In this document: one piece after another, positions 10,688-21,692 of the stretch
Layout: every line of letters starts with the position of its first letter
How positions within the stretch are numbered: position 1 is the first letter of the stretch
Source: Furcasterigmium furcatum
Taxonomy: Eukaryota > Ascomycota > Sordariomycetes > Glomerellales > Plectosphaerellaceae
Length of the DNA: 64,000 nucleotides
Assembly: GCA_001599815.1 (NCBI GenBank)
Contig: BCIA01000002.1
Coordinates: 6,235,626 to 6,299,625 of the forward strand
Direction: 5' to 3'
The notes under the pieces: model-generated
Databases searched by the model: none
What the model saw: the letters and a program-made list of their open reading frames with translations, nothing else
Told to the model about the DNA's origin: nothing
Program-made: the position numbers and the translations under genes

Positions 10688-11822
10688 CTAGCGAATGACG
10701 ACAAACTCCAACGCGATGAAGGTGATGTAGCCAAGTAGCATGAGGAGACCCAGCCATCGGTCGAAGCGGCCGCCGAACCACACTGTGAGCGTGAAAACAG
10801 CCGTGGAGAGCCACAGAATGCCCAATTCTATGACTTTTACGTTGCCATTGCTGGGCTCCGTTCTCGCGTCGACAAACACGATGCCCAGGCAGAGCGACAG
10901 GAGGAAGATGTTACTTCCCGCCGTATTCGCCGTCAAGATTCCAACGTGACCTCGATGGCCGCTGATCATGGCGATGAACTTCTCGGGAAGTGTCGTGGCG
11001 ATTGCGAGAAAAACGACGCCGAAGAGGAAGTCTGACACTCCCCATGCGTCCGCGATGTTGATCGCCGCAGGGGGGAGGACGTAACCTGCCAGGCAGATCT
11101 GCAGGAAGCCGAAGATGAGCTGTGCGACATGATAAAGTAAGCTGCGACGCGGGCGGCGTGCCGGCTTAGGTCGGGAAAGGAGAGCATCGGTCTCTTGAGG
11201 CGCCGGCGACTCAGCATCAGCGCCCTCGTCTGAATCACTGTCGCTGTCGCTGTCGCTGTCGGAATCCTCCGGGGCGGATACGGCGCCTCGGCTGATGGCC
11301 CAGCCTATTGAGATGACATATATGGTGAAGATGGCGATCAGGCTGCCCCCGAACGCAATAGAAGCAGTTCCTTGAGGGAGACGGGTGACCGGCATGACCA
11401 GGGTGGTGATGATGAGCAGAAGGGCCGAGTAGATCTTGGAGCTTCTGTCAAAATGAGTGGGCACGTCACGCTTGCGAAAGAGGAGACCGAGAGAGAAGGC
11501 CCCGAGGATATTGGAGATGGCAGATCCGACGATGTTGCCGATAGCCAGGGACGGTCTTCCTTGGGCGAGGGTAGACACGACGACGATGAGCTGTGACGAG
11601 GGTGAGTCCAGGACCTGAGAAAACTACCGGCCTGTGGCTCACCTCCTCCCATTCGGCACCGGCGGTGAGAAGGGCAATAGCGGCCTCATTGATGCCGCTG
11701 CGTCGAGCGACGATGGCGGTGTGGTTGACGAACTTGTCTGCTCCAGACTCGAGGAGGAACAGGGCAGTGATGAACGCCGCCACATTGTAGGCAATGACCT
11801 CTGTATCGTCCATCATGGTCAA
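10688..11822 (-). CDS. Cation/Ca2+ exchanger family (CaCA) membrane protein
   Basis: Two exons: 11822-11643 and 11590-10688, with a 52-nt intron (donor GTGAGC, acceptor CAG, phase 0), about 360 residues. It has the two-repeat layout of Na+/Ca2+ exchanger-type transporters. The first alpha repeat ends SLAIGNIVGSAISNILGAFS; the second contains ATTLPEKFIAMISGHRGHVG followed by NTAGSNIFLLSLCLG. Between the halves lies a cytosolic acidic loop with a (Ser-Asp)7 run near residue 170, then a Leu-Leu motif (DALLSRP). About ten hydrophobic segments are visible. The first repeat's core reads AEWEEL instead of the usual GTSxPE-like motif. Members exchange Ca2+ or other cations for H+/Na+/K+ at the plasma membrane, vacuole or ER; ion and membrane are not decidable here. 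Confidence 0.8.
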
Positions 11823-13723
11823 TTATCGTGCTTTCCAGGGTACAGCATAAATAACTCGGCAGTGCCAGAGAAAAGCCTCAAGAGGGGCGCTGACGATGAG
11901 TCGCGATACATGTCAACCTAGGCCGTTGGCCGTTGGTGCCAAGGACGATCTTGATATTGACGGATGCATATATCCGGATGAGCTAGCCGGCCCGTTCTTA
12001 TTACTTGCATACGGGAGTCGCTAAAAGATTGGGCCCCGTGGTCACCTCACCCCGGGCTGATAGAGAGACACCTCTGGCACCCTTGATGCTTTCCGCGTTG
12101 CCGACCGCCGACTTGAGGTTCTCGTGCCGCAAACGTCCAACCAATTGCCAACCCACAACCAGGTTGCACACCGCGATCACCAGGTTGCTCAGGGTTGACC
12201 GCGAGCTTCCAGCTGACGGAAAGAAGAGTAAGCTCCCATTCCATGCGTACGTGCCGGGTTCTGCCGGAGCTTTATCAGTTGGATGCAGCCCCCCACTTCA
12301 ACACCATCAAGACGGACTGCCAGGAATTCACCTGTCTTCATATCATTCCGGGGCCTCACCAAGAATTGAGTTTGTCGTGCTTGAGACCTGTGCCTTATCC
12401 GTGTTGCTGGACTGGCTCGTTCCGCTTTCATCGTCATCCGGGCGGCAAGCAGGCAAGGCCTTGACCTGACCGTGCCATCCTGGTCCCCTTGCCCCCGTAA
12501 CCAGCCTCCCGCTCCCTGTGCGCAGCGCTGCCCGTCAACAAACGACCCCTGCCCTGTTGCCCTGACAGCCGCCTCGCAGGGTGCTCCAGCGCTAGTGCCT
12601 TAGCAGGTTAGGTACCCGACCCGCTGTTCTTACATCACCGCCTTGGCCAGGAAAGCAGCTCAGGGTGGCAGGTACCTTCCCCCGCCAGCCCCTCAGCACT
12701 GGGCTGCTCACCAACAATTCTCCAACTGCCCGGATGGAAGTCGCGAGTGTTCCATTCACTTTTCAAGTTCTTCCACGTCTTCCGAGCTCGAAGCGCAATC
12801 CTTTTACTGCACCAACAACCTCCTCCGGAACTGAGCTCCTCGTCACCTCGCAGCCCGTTCGCTGACCACCTCACCTCGACTCGCCTTCCCGTTCCGAACG
12901 GATTGCGCTACTGCCCAATCGCGCCCAGCCCACCTCACACCTCACAACTGCTGCTCAGGGCTCCCCCCAGTCAGTCGGTGCTCAGCCTCGATCGCGACTC
13001 GACCCCGCCAATTTCTCCGACCAACTAGACTATCAGCGATTCCCCGTCCAGCTTGTATTTGCTGCTCGACCTGTTTTCTTCCATCGCATCCGCAGCCCAG
13101 TCGCAACAGAGCTCGACGCCCTCTTCCCATGACGTCCTCTCGATAGGACGGAACGCCGCGCCTCGATTTCGCCTCATCGTCCAGCAGCCTTACCCCAAAG
13201 CTGTGATACCGCGTTTCGACCACTCACCCCAATCATCTGCGACGCCGTACGCTGCAGGGATCGCACGTACTCTCCGGGACCAGCGCTGCCCGTCATCATC
13301 ACCCACAGACAGCATCAGTCAATGATCGGTTTGCGACGGACGATTCTCGAGTCTTGAAGCAGACCCTGGAAATACATCGACTCGACGAGCACCATCGGCC
13401 CTCCTTTCTATTCACCTTCCGCCGACTAGACACCCACCAACAAATTGTTACTGTTTGCGACAGCCAACTGCGCAGCCGTCTCTCCGAGCCACTTTGCGCC
13501 TTGTCACGATTGTCCGCCTGCCCGATTCATCATTGCCGCTGCTGTTTCGCCTGCCCGGCCTGACAAGACACCCAGCGCCGACCCCCCGTATATATTCCGC
13601 CAACACCCTGCGCCTGACAATACAGGTTCCTATTTGCGCCTTGGTCGACCCCACGACAAAGCTGATATTCGAACCTGACGCGACAACAAACCTCCGACCG
13701 CCCTTCCCCACAGAACCATCACC
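11823..13723. other. Divergent promoter region and long 5' leader of the SR kinase gene
   Basis: 1.9 kb between two divergent starts. From about 12600 to 13720 the plus strand is pyrimidine-rich, typical of a long fungal 5' leader. Open frames there are Pro/Ser/Arg-rich shadows. No RNA gene seen. Confidence 0.45.
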
Positions 13724-16610
13724 ATGGCCGGCGAGCAGGAATCACAGGAAGCTGCGGCCCAAAAGCCGCCTCCTACACAGGCTCCAGAGCCCGCCGCGGC
13801 CGCCACACCGGCCATCGCGCCGGCCGGCGGCGACGCGACCAACGGAAACTCGAGCGCTGGCAAGAAGAAGAAGAAGGAGGCGCTGAAGCCCATCATCACG
13901 ACCGAGAACCAGTAAGTCCTACGATCCATCTCCTTGCCTTCTTTATGTCTTCCCTCTCGGCCTCCCAGCCGGGTGCTGTCGCTGCTCGCGCCATTTTCCC
14001 CCAAGTCGCAAGTCCCATACCGGTCGGTAGTGGGGGGTGGAGCGCTCGCCATCCATGTTTCTGTGCTCCTCTGCCGGTCAACACCGGCGGCCGGGGACCT
14101 GATTCAGTGGTGGCGCGCGGGCGCGCAATTGGGTTGGGCATGCGAAAGTGTGCATTCAGCAAACCAGACACTGGGCGCTGCCCGGTGCCCGGTGCCCAGA
14201 CTTTGCTCTCGCCATCGGACCAGTGCCCAGTCTTCCAAAGAGGCAATCCAGTCGAGCTGAAGAACCAACCCCCCGGCGGCACTTCTCGTCTGCTACCAGC
14301 TGGAGCTCCACGTCTAGCAACCCTTGCTTTTGACTGGGCGCAACGGCGGCTGTCCTGTCCACACCCCTGACCTGGCTACTGGATCATCCATCCCCTCCCC
14401 TCCTTTCCTTACCGCACCCGCACGCACTGCCCTGCCCAGCAGCAGGCGGTGGCCCTCTGCTCTGTCTAGTTCCCGCCCGTTGTTCCTTTGGGCTCTGCTT
14501 TTGTTCCACTCCATATGTCCCTGGAACAGTGCCAGTCCTCGAGCTGAGCCCGAATCCCGTCCTTTTTTGCTGGCTTCTTCCATTCGACCTTTCCCTCGTC
14601 CGACAGTCCACCGGCCGCTGAGCGTGCGTTGTGGCCAAGATGAGCTTCTTCAAGACAAGGTTCTGTCGCCCGAAACATGCCTCTTGCGACGGTCTTGCGG
14701 CGTCGCGGGACCCTCATGGCCTTCCCCGCCATTTTCGCACCGCTCCTCTTCACTCTGCCGGCCCGCCTCGCGGCGCCCCAAAACAATGGCACAATTTTCT
14801 TCACAACAACAGACTGCTAACCTTGAGTTTTTCCCTGCAGAGCTCATCAGCTGTCCGCTATGGCCTCGCCATCTTCTCCCGCCTCCTCGGCCGACGACCC
14901 TAACGAGAACACTGCCGACGAGGAAGACTCTGAAGACTACTGCAAGGGCGGCTACCACCCCGTCCAGATTGGCGAGCGATTCAAGGACGGAAAGTACACC
15001 GTCGTGCGCAAGCTCGGCTGGGGTCACTTCTCTACCGTCTGGCTCTCGCGCGACAACAATACCGGAAAGCATGTCGCGCTCAAGGTCGTCCGCTCGGCCG
15101 CCCACTACACCGAGACCGCCATCGACGAGATCAAGCTTCTTAACAAGATTGTGCAAGCCAGGCCCGACCACCCCGGCCGCAAGCACGTTGTCAGTCTTTT
15201 GGATTCTTTCGAGCATAAGGGGCCCAACGGAACCCACGTCTGCATGGTGTTTGAGGTCCTCGGCGAGAACCTGCTCGGCCTGATCAAGAGGTGGAATCAT
15301 AGGGGCATTCCCATGGCTCTTGTCAAGCAGATCACCAAGCAGGTGCTGCTCGGCCTCGACTACCTGCATCGCGAGTGCGGCATCATCCACACCGACCTGA
15401 AGCCCGAGAACGTCCTCATCGAGATTGGAGATGTGGAGCAGATCGTGAAGCGGGTTGTGAAACCCGACGCTGGCGAGAAGGAGAACAACCGCAACGGCCG
15501 CAGGAGAAGGAGGACTCTGATCACGGGCAGCCAGCCCCTCCCCTCGCCCCTGAACACCACCTTCAACCACTCCAACCTGTTCCCTTCTGCCACCTCTCAC
15601 ACTAGCCTGTCCGGCATGCTGCACGATGGTATGTTTGCGTCCCCCCATGGCCACCTCGGGTAGCTGCCACATCGCTTCTTTTGGAGAATGCGCCCTTTGA
15701 TGTGGACATGAGCTGACTTCTTCCAGGCAACCTCTCGGGTGGCAAGTCGAAGGAGCCCTCGCCCAAACGTGACGACCACAAGCAGCGGGAGAAGACTGCG
15801 TGAGTGTCATATCCATAATCAGCCGCTTTGTCACCATCACTAACCTTTCAACAGCGATCTTCTCACTAGGGAGGTCTCCGGAATCTCCTTGGACAAGGCG
15901 AGCAGCTCGTCTGCGTCCTCTGGCGAGAAGCGGAAGGCGGAAGACGCGCATTCTTTCGACATCATCAGCGTGAAGATTGCAGACCTCGGCAACGCCTGCT
16001 GGGTCAACCACCACTTCACAAACGACATTCAGACACGGCAGTATCGTTCTCCAGAAGTCATCCTCGGCGCCAAATGGGGCGCCAGCACTGACGTCTGGAG
16101 CATGGCCGCTATGGTAAGTCTAACATTGGAGCAGTTCGTTGTTGGCATCATCACTGACATGGCCTCCAGGTCTTCGAGCTCATCACTGGCGATTACCTGT
16201 TCGATCCCCAGTCTGGCACCAAGTACGGCAAGGACGACGACCATATCGCCCAGATCATCGAGCTGATGGGGCCCTTCCCCAAGTCCATGTGTCTCTCCGG
16301 TAAATGGTCGCAGGAGATATTCAACCGGAAGGGAGAGCTGCGAAACATCCACCGACTACGCCACTGGGCTCTGTCCGACGTCCTGAGGGAAAAGTACCAT
16401 TTCAAGGACGAGGAGGGCAAGCGTATCGCGGACTTCCTCACTCCCATGCTGGAGCTGGTCCCCGAGAAGAGGGCGAACGCCGGCGGCATGGCCGGCCACC
16501 ACTGGCTCACGGACACGGCTGGCATGAAGGGTGTCAAGCTGCCTGGACTGGAGGTGGGCGGACGCGGAGAGGGCATTGACGGATGGGCCACCGAGGTCAG
16601 GAAACGGTAA
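13724..16610 (+). CDS. SR-protein-specific serine/threonine kinase (SRPK / Dsk1 / Sky1 type)
   Basis: Five exons: 13724-13911, 14841-15628, 15727-15799, 15855-16113 and 16170-16610; phases agree and give 582 residues. Kinase landmarks: Gly loop LGWGHFSTVW (~121), Lys in HVALKVV (~144), catalytic IIHTDLKPENVL with Thr replacing the Arg of HRD (~246, typical of SRPKs), DLG in place of DFG (IADLGNACW), activation segment TRQYRSPEVILG, and MAAMVFELITGDYLF. Between the catalytic loop and DLG lies the SRPK-type spacer, here rich in basic and Ser residues and carrying introns 2 and 3. SRPKs phosphorylate RS-domain splicing and export factors and shuttle between cytoplasm and nucleus; the spacer normally controls location. 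Intron 1 is 929 nt, very long for this genome. A second in-frame ATG at 14860 could give a shorter form. Confidence 0.93.
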
Positions 16611-17730
16611 TGGCCCGGGCTCACCTCTCCGTCATCATCTGAGCGGATCATGGAGGCCTCGGGACCCATTCCGTTCCACTACTTTGTTTTGGCGTCCATT
16701 GGTACATGAACTTTTTGCTTCTGTCTTCATACAACAACTACTGGCACTCGGCTGGACAGCCTCGGGCCCAATCCTGAGCCTCAAGGCCGTTCATGATGAC
16801 CATACGAGAGAGATGGGGGCGGGAGACGCAGCGAGCGCAAGGTGGGAGATGTGTGTCGGCGTGAATCACCACGCCTTCGGTGCCTCCATTGCCAGCCCCC
16901 CTGCTTGACGCGGAATCAACGATCACACGAAGGAATAGATAGACTCTTGCTCATTCGGTATCTAGGGCCAGCGCGTGCTTGTCACCGGTAAAAAAAGAGA
17001 TGACATCCATGTGCGTGTGTTTGCTGCTCCAGGCGCTTGCGGTGGTGTGATGATGGGGGCATGGCCTGAGGAGTGGCCGGCCCGCCGGCAGGCAGTTGGG
17101 CAGCAGCGGTGATGCCGTGGCGTGTCGCGCACTTGATGGCCGCGAATCGCCGGCCGCACGACGCGGAGGGGGTGCGTGCGTGTTCTGTCTTCTGACGACC
17201 CGGATTCTCGGTTCCACCACCCCCGAATGGCGGTGGACGAGTCAGGTTAGCACTCTTGCCGCTCTTGCTGAGGCTCCTCAGGCCAAGCTCAGCCACGCCT
17301 CTGTCACGTATCAAGATGTTCGCTCACTTGACCATCCATATATGCATGCCAGACTTTGGTGACTCCCCAAGGTAGTTTACGCCGATGACCACGCCGAGTA
17401 GTCGGTCGCCCGCTTTGCATTGCCTCACCCAGTAATATATCAAGATCGATCAGTGAATCCCAGACAGTCCGCTGTGACTTGTCTCGAAGGGTCAAATCAT
17501 ATGTCTATGGTAGGAAATGACTGCCGTAGAAAGCACGAGCATTATCCTTTTGCTCAGAGATGGCGTTGGGATCAAAAACCCTCCAGAGAGGGACTATGAA
17601 TTCTTGAATGTAAAAGGCGACAAGACCCTTTAATCGAGTTGAGAACTAGTCGCCTTCAAGACGAGGACAATGTTACTTTAAGTAAGAGTCTATTTGCGGA
17701 TTTTCGATCCTTGGGGTGGTATTTGGTGGT
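16611..17730. other. Intergenic, with a weak coding-like minus-strand stretch
   Basis: 3' flank of the kinase gene. On the minus strand, about 17640-17400, one frame reads GLVAFYIQEFIVPLWRVFDP and, after an in-frame TAG, DLTLRDKSQRTVWDSLIDLD. This resembles decayed coding sequence but I do not recognise it. The rest shows nothing. Confidence 0.25.
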
Positions 17731-17739
17731 AGTTCTGAG

Positions 17740-18100
17740 GCGATAGATCCAAGGCTCAGATATCAACGTCTGTTGTAAGCTATAGGAGACGGCCGAGTCA
17801 AACAGTTCAGGGGCCATCTATTGTAGCGTACCAGTCAGTGACAGTATGTCGCTTGTCGATCTCGACTGTATTATTCCCGCCACGCCAAAATCACAAAGCT
17901 GGACCCCCGCTTCGGTGACAAGAATATTCGCACACTTAATATCCCAGAGAATGATGCCTTGCCGATGTACTCAGTTGATAGCTTCGGTGACCACGTGAGG
18001 CGTTGCGGGGAAAGCTTCTCGGAGAGGCCGAATTGAGGCAGGCCTCCGAGTGCTTATTTCTAAATCATCCACGGAGGGCTTCACCTCGACCTCGACAGCT
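17740..18100 (-). pseudogene. Relic of a STE20/GCK-type protein kinase domain
   Basis: Read on the minus strand, one frame gives VHRQGIILWDIKCANILV, then VQLCDFGVAGIIQSRST, then LSLTGTLQ-stop-MAPELFDSAVSYS. These are the catalytic loop, DFG motif and activation segment of a STE20-family kinase. In-frame stops lie at 17973-17971 (TGA) and 17820-17818 (TAG), both at places where the family has Trp (W-VHRQGI and TLQ-W-MAPE). The HRD motif is also damaged (ILWDIK for IHRDIK), so the catalytic Arg is lost. The N-lobe and the C-terminal half are absent. The fragment lies directly upstream of, and divergent from, the dehydrogenase gene. It is a dead duplicate or insertion remnant. Confidence 0.7.
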
Positions 18101-18181
18101 TCATTCACCGCACTTCCCATCCCGTGACTCGACTTCAACTGCACCCGTTTGACCTCTATACTCATCCCGCACCGCTCTCAA

Positions 18182-19234
18182 ATGGCCGGACTACTCAGAG
18201 AGGCGTACAGCCAATTCATAAACCTCCCCGTTTCCGACGCCCTACAGACGGGCCGTACCGTCATCATCACCGGTGCTAACGTTGGCCTTGGCCTCGAAGC
18301 TGCCCGCCACTTCACCCGCCTCCAAGCCGCCCGCGTCATCATCGCCTGCCGCGACACGACCAAGGGCGACGCCGCCGTCAAGTCTATTCGTACCTCGTAT
18401 CCCGACGGCCTAACGAAGCTCGATGTCTGGCAGGTCGATGTAGGTGACTTTACGAGTGTCAAGGCCTTTGCAGCGCGGGCTGAGAAGGAGCTGGACCGTG
18501 CCGATGTCGTCTTGAGCAATGCCGGCGTCATGACGACTGTGTACAGCGAGATGGGTGACGGGTGGGAGTCGACACTTGCGGTGAATGTCATTGGCACCTT
18601 TTTGCTTGTTCTCTTGATGATGCCGAAGATGAGGGAAACGGCCAGGACGCACAAGACGATACCGCATGTGACTGTGACTGCCAGCGGGGCAGGACATGTG
18701 GTGAGTGTACTTCATCGCCCACGAGGCTGCACTGCTATCCAATGTTCCCGCTGACAGCTTTAGGCCTTCTTTAATGAGCGTAAGGAGGAAGAGATCTTCA
18801 AAGCCCTTAATGCAAACCGCAGCCTCCTCGATAGGTATGGCGTATCCAAGCTCCTCGAAATCATCGCCGTCAAGCAGCTTGCCGCAGCGATGCGGACTCC
18901 TGGCCACCCCGACAACGAGAAGATCATTATCAACACTGTCCACCCGGGACTTTGCCAGACGGAGCTGTACCGGTCCATCCCCTTCCCGTTCAACTACCCG
19001 ATGAGCTTTGGTATGCGTGTCTTTGGACGTACCTCGGAGATGGGTTCGAGGTGTCTCGTGGCCGGTGCGCTTGCGGGCGACGAGTCGCATGGGCGCTACA
19101 TGGTGAATTGCGTCGTCGCTGACTACGCGCCTATCATGAATGGCGAGGAAGGCGAGGCGATGCAAGTTAAGGTCTGGGGGGAGCTTGTCACCATCATGGA
19201 GGGTGTCCAGCCTGGGATTACAAAGTTGATCTGA
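18182..19234 (+). CDS. Short-chain dehydrogenase/reductase (retinol-dehydrogenase-like SDR)
   Basis: Two exons: 18182-18700 and 18764-19234, with a 63-nt intron (GTGAGT...TAG, phase 0), 329 residues. Rossmann signature TGANVGLG (~residue 36), the acidic cofactor-loop position followed by CRDTTKGDAAV, DVGDFTSVKAFA, LSNAGVM (NAG motif), the catalytic Ser strand VTVTASGAGHV, and the catalytic YGVSK (Tyr-x-x-x-Lys), then the NTVHPGLCQTEL turn. Arg in ACRD suggests NADP(H), which is inference. This subgroup in fungi covers many oxidoreductases, often annotated as retinol dehydrogenase 12-like or as secondary-metabolite ketoreductases; the substrate is unknown. The ATG was chosen over the non-ATG extension to 18149. 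Confidence 0.88.
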
Positions 19235-19785
19235 GTGGCTATACGCAAGGCCTTCGTTACGTAGACACAGGCTTAACGATGAACACTGTGCATGTGTGAC
19301 GGATTCATGCATGCTGAGCGACTGGCCGAAAGCCACGGTCACTCAGGGTCAGGTCAGACTAAAAGCAGCGAGGCCCTGAAACACATCCAGGTTCCGGGCA
19401 CCTGTGAATGCTGTTTTCCGCGTCGTACGGGATCATATGACTGGTCCGGGGATGTGGTCAGGATCGGCGCAGGACGGACACATGGCAGAGAGTCACATGC
19501 GGGGGAAGGGGGACAGGTGACGGGTGACGGCTGTGTGAAAACCACACGCCGAGTTTGAGAATCTGATTTTCGGGGGAAACAGGGGGACGAAGAAGGATGC
19601 ACGTATGATGGTATTCCCCCTCCTTGTTTGAGGCCATTCTATGAGCCCCGTTTCCGGTGGTGGTACCGCGACTGTAAAAATCTCAAACCCCCTTAACGCC
19701 GCCTCTGGCCCGTCCGTACTTTGTACACCACACAACACGACACGACACACGTCCCGCACACTCCTCCGCTGATCGGGGCTGTTGC
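19235..19785. other. Convergent intergenic region
   Basis: Lies between the 3' ends of the dehydrogenase and IWS1 genes. No gene, repeat or RNA recognised. Confidence 0.4.
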
Positions 19786-21200
19786 TCAGCGCTTCTTGGC
19801 CTTGGCCGTCATACGGCGGAAGGCTTCCGCGCCGCTCGCGCCGATGGGTCTGTGGTCGGGGGCCGAGGTCGGGTCGAACGTGCTCACGGGCGCAATGGTG
19901 TAGCTGTCGGGCAGGCCGCCGGGGCGGGCGCGGTTGTTGGACGTCTTGGCGGCGAGGATACGGTCGCGCTCGGCCTGGCGCGCTGACTGGGCCGAGGGGC
20001 GCTGGGTGAGGGTGAGCTGCGAGCCCTGGCGCTGGGTGGCCTTGAGGGCGCTGGAAGGGGGGGACGTTAGCAGGGGGGACGGAGGCATGGCAGGGAAGGG
20101 GGGGTGCGTACTCGTAGTCGAACTCGCGTGTCTGGATCTGGCGCTTCCTGTAGTCGTCGGTGCGCTTGAGGAGGGGGCGGCTCCATTCACCGAGGAGGCG
20201 CTCGGCCATGCGCTTGATCTGCAGCTCGGGCTGCTTGGATTGTGTGTAGAAGAGGACGACCTTGCCGATGGCCGAGCTGAGGAGCTGCTCCTTCTGGATG
20301 GGCATGGTAGTCAGGGCGGTGAAGATGTCGCGCTGGATATTGTAGGCAGGCAGGCTGCCGTCGCTGAGGGGCTCGAGGAAGAAGCGTACGTGCTGGAGGA
20401 AGTTCGTGTCGGGGTCCAGCACCGTATGCTGAACGTCCTGGCGGTTGAGGAGGGCGACGACCCGAGGGAGGAGCTGGAGCTTCCAGGTGGCTGGGCGGCC
20501 TTCTTCGCGGGCGGTGTTGTCGTGCTGGCAGGCACGCTCCATGGCGATCTTCAGGTCGGCGATCTGGTCATCGATGGCATTCTCGAGGTCCTGCGGTGAT
20601 TCCGGGGTTAGTAAGCCGGCAATGAAGCGGCAGTCGCACGTCCAAACTCACCTCCTCGTCCTGTCGCCTCTTCTTTGCCTTGGGCTTCTTGAGCGCAGCA
20701 TCCAGAGCCCGCTCGATGGCCCTCTGTCTCCTCTCCTCGGGCGAGAGGTGGTCCTCGTTCTCTGGCTCGGGCGTCGCCTTGGCGGCGCGCGGACGTCCTT
20801 CTGCGGCAGCACGCCTGGATTTCCGTACGGGAGCCTTGCCGTCGCTAAAGTCGCCGTCCGCGCCGTCCTCGTCGTCCCTTTGTCGCTTCTTCTCGCGGCG
20901 CCCTTCCTTGGGCTTCTTAGGTTCGCCATCTGCCCGCTTCCTCCTAGAAGCCTTCAGCGTCTTCGCGACGTCCTCGTCGACGGCGATCGGCCGGTCTTCG
21001 ATATCGGCTGTTGCCGGGTCGTAGTCTTCGAACTGGTTCTCGTCGATTTCGGAAAGTGCGTCGTCGGAGTCGTGGTCTGCGGTCTCGCGGGGCTCTTCGT
21101 TGTCTGACGCGCCCTGGTCTTCGACTTCTGCCTCCTCCATATCCCGTCGCTCAGTCTTATCGGCGACTGGGGAGCCGGCGGGCGAGTCTCGGTCGGACAT
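19786..21200 (-). CDS. IWS1: Transcription elongation/processing factor IWS1 (Spn1)
   Basis: Three exons: 21200-20652, 20590-20112 and 20050-19786; phases agree, 430 residues. The N-terminal ~180 residues are acidic and disordered (Asp/Glu/Ser with KKPKEGRREKKRQR basic patches). The middle (exon 2) is the conserved TFIIS N-terminal-like helical domain: DLKIAMERACQHDN, WKLQLLPRVVALLNRQD, NFLQHVRFFLEPL and LPAYNIQRDIFTALTTMPI. A basic tail ends KAKKR. IWS1 binds Spt6 and elongating RNA polymerase II and affects histone modification and mRNA export in the nucleus. The intron donors are GTGAGT and GTACGC. It is divergent from BRR6 across 492 bases, so the two likely share a promoter region. Confidence 0.93.
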
Positions 21201-21692
21201 CGTGTGGGAGCTGCGAGCGCGTGCTCGAGGAGAAGGCGGGACGCTTCTTGACGGCTTTGGGCACTGGCGCTTTCTTTGAAAAGCCTGGGGCGTCTTTCTC
21301 TAGAATTTCGATGAGCCGGGTGGCCAGGCTATGTTGAAAGGCGATGGGTGAGGGTGGTGGAAGTGGGTGAGTATTGAATGTACGAAAGAAAGAAGCAGCT
21401 TTGAAGTCTCGCTCTTTCCAGAAACTATCGTTTGGACCGACCTCCAACCAAGAGATGGTCTGTGCGAAGAGGTGCAGTGGCTGTCGCCAATGGCTAAATA
21501 TCGGCATTTCCGTCCCAAGCAACACCCCAAAATGTTCCGTCGTTGCCACAGAGTGGGGTACTTTTGTTTACTTTGAACATTCTCGACTGACCATCACCAC
21601 GACGGATGACTCTGGGGACATCCTAGCATCTCACAACTTTCCCCGGCGAAGCGCCTCAGAACGGGGCTTTTGGAGCTTCGGAAACAGACATC
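21201..21692. promoter_or_regulatory. Shared divergent promoter region of IWS1 and BRR6
   Basis: 492 bases between two divergent ATGs, so both promoters must lie here. I cannot point to individual factor sites. Confidence 0.45.

Noticed and set aside
14650..16014. 454-codon open frame on the minus strand across the SR kinase gene
   Set aside because: It is the antisense shadow of a GC-biased kinase coding sequence and runs through that gene's introns; no domain is visible.
18410..19342. 310-codon minus-strand frame over the dehydrogenase
   Set aside because: Antisense shadow; crosses the SDR intron and has no recognisable features.
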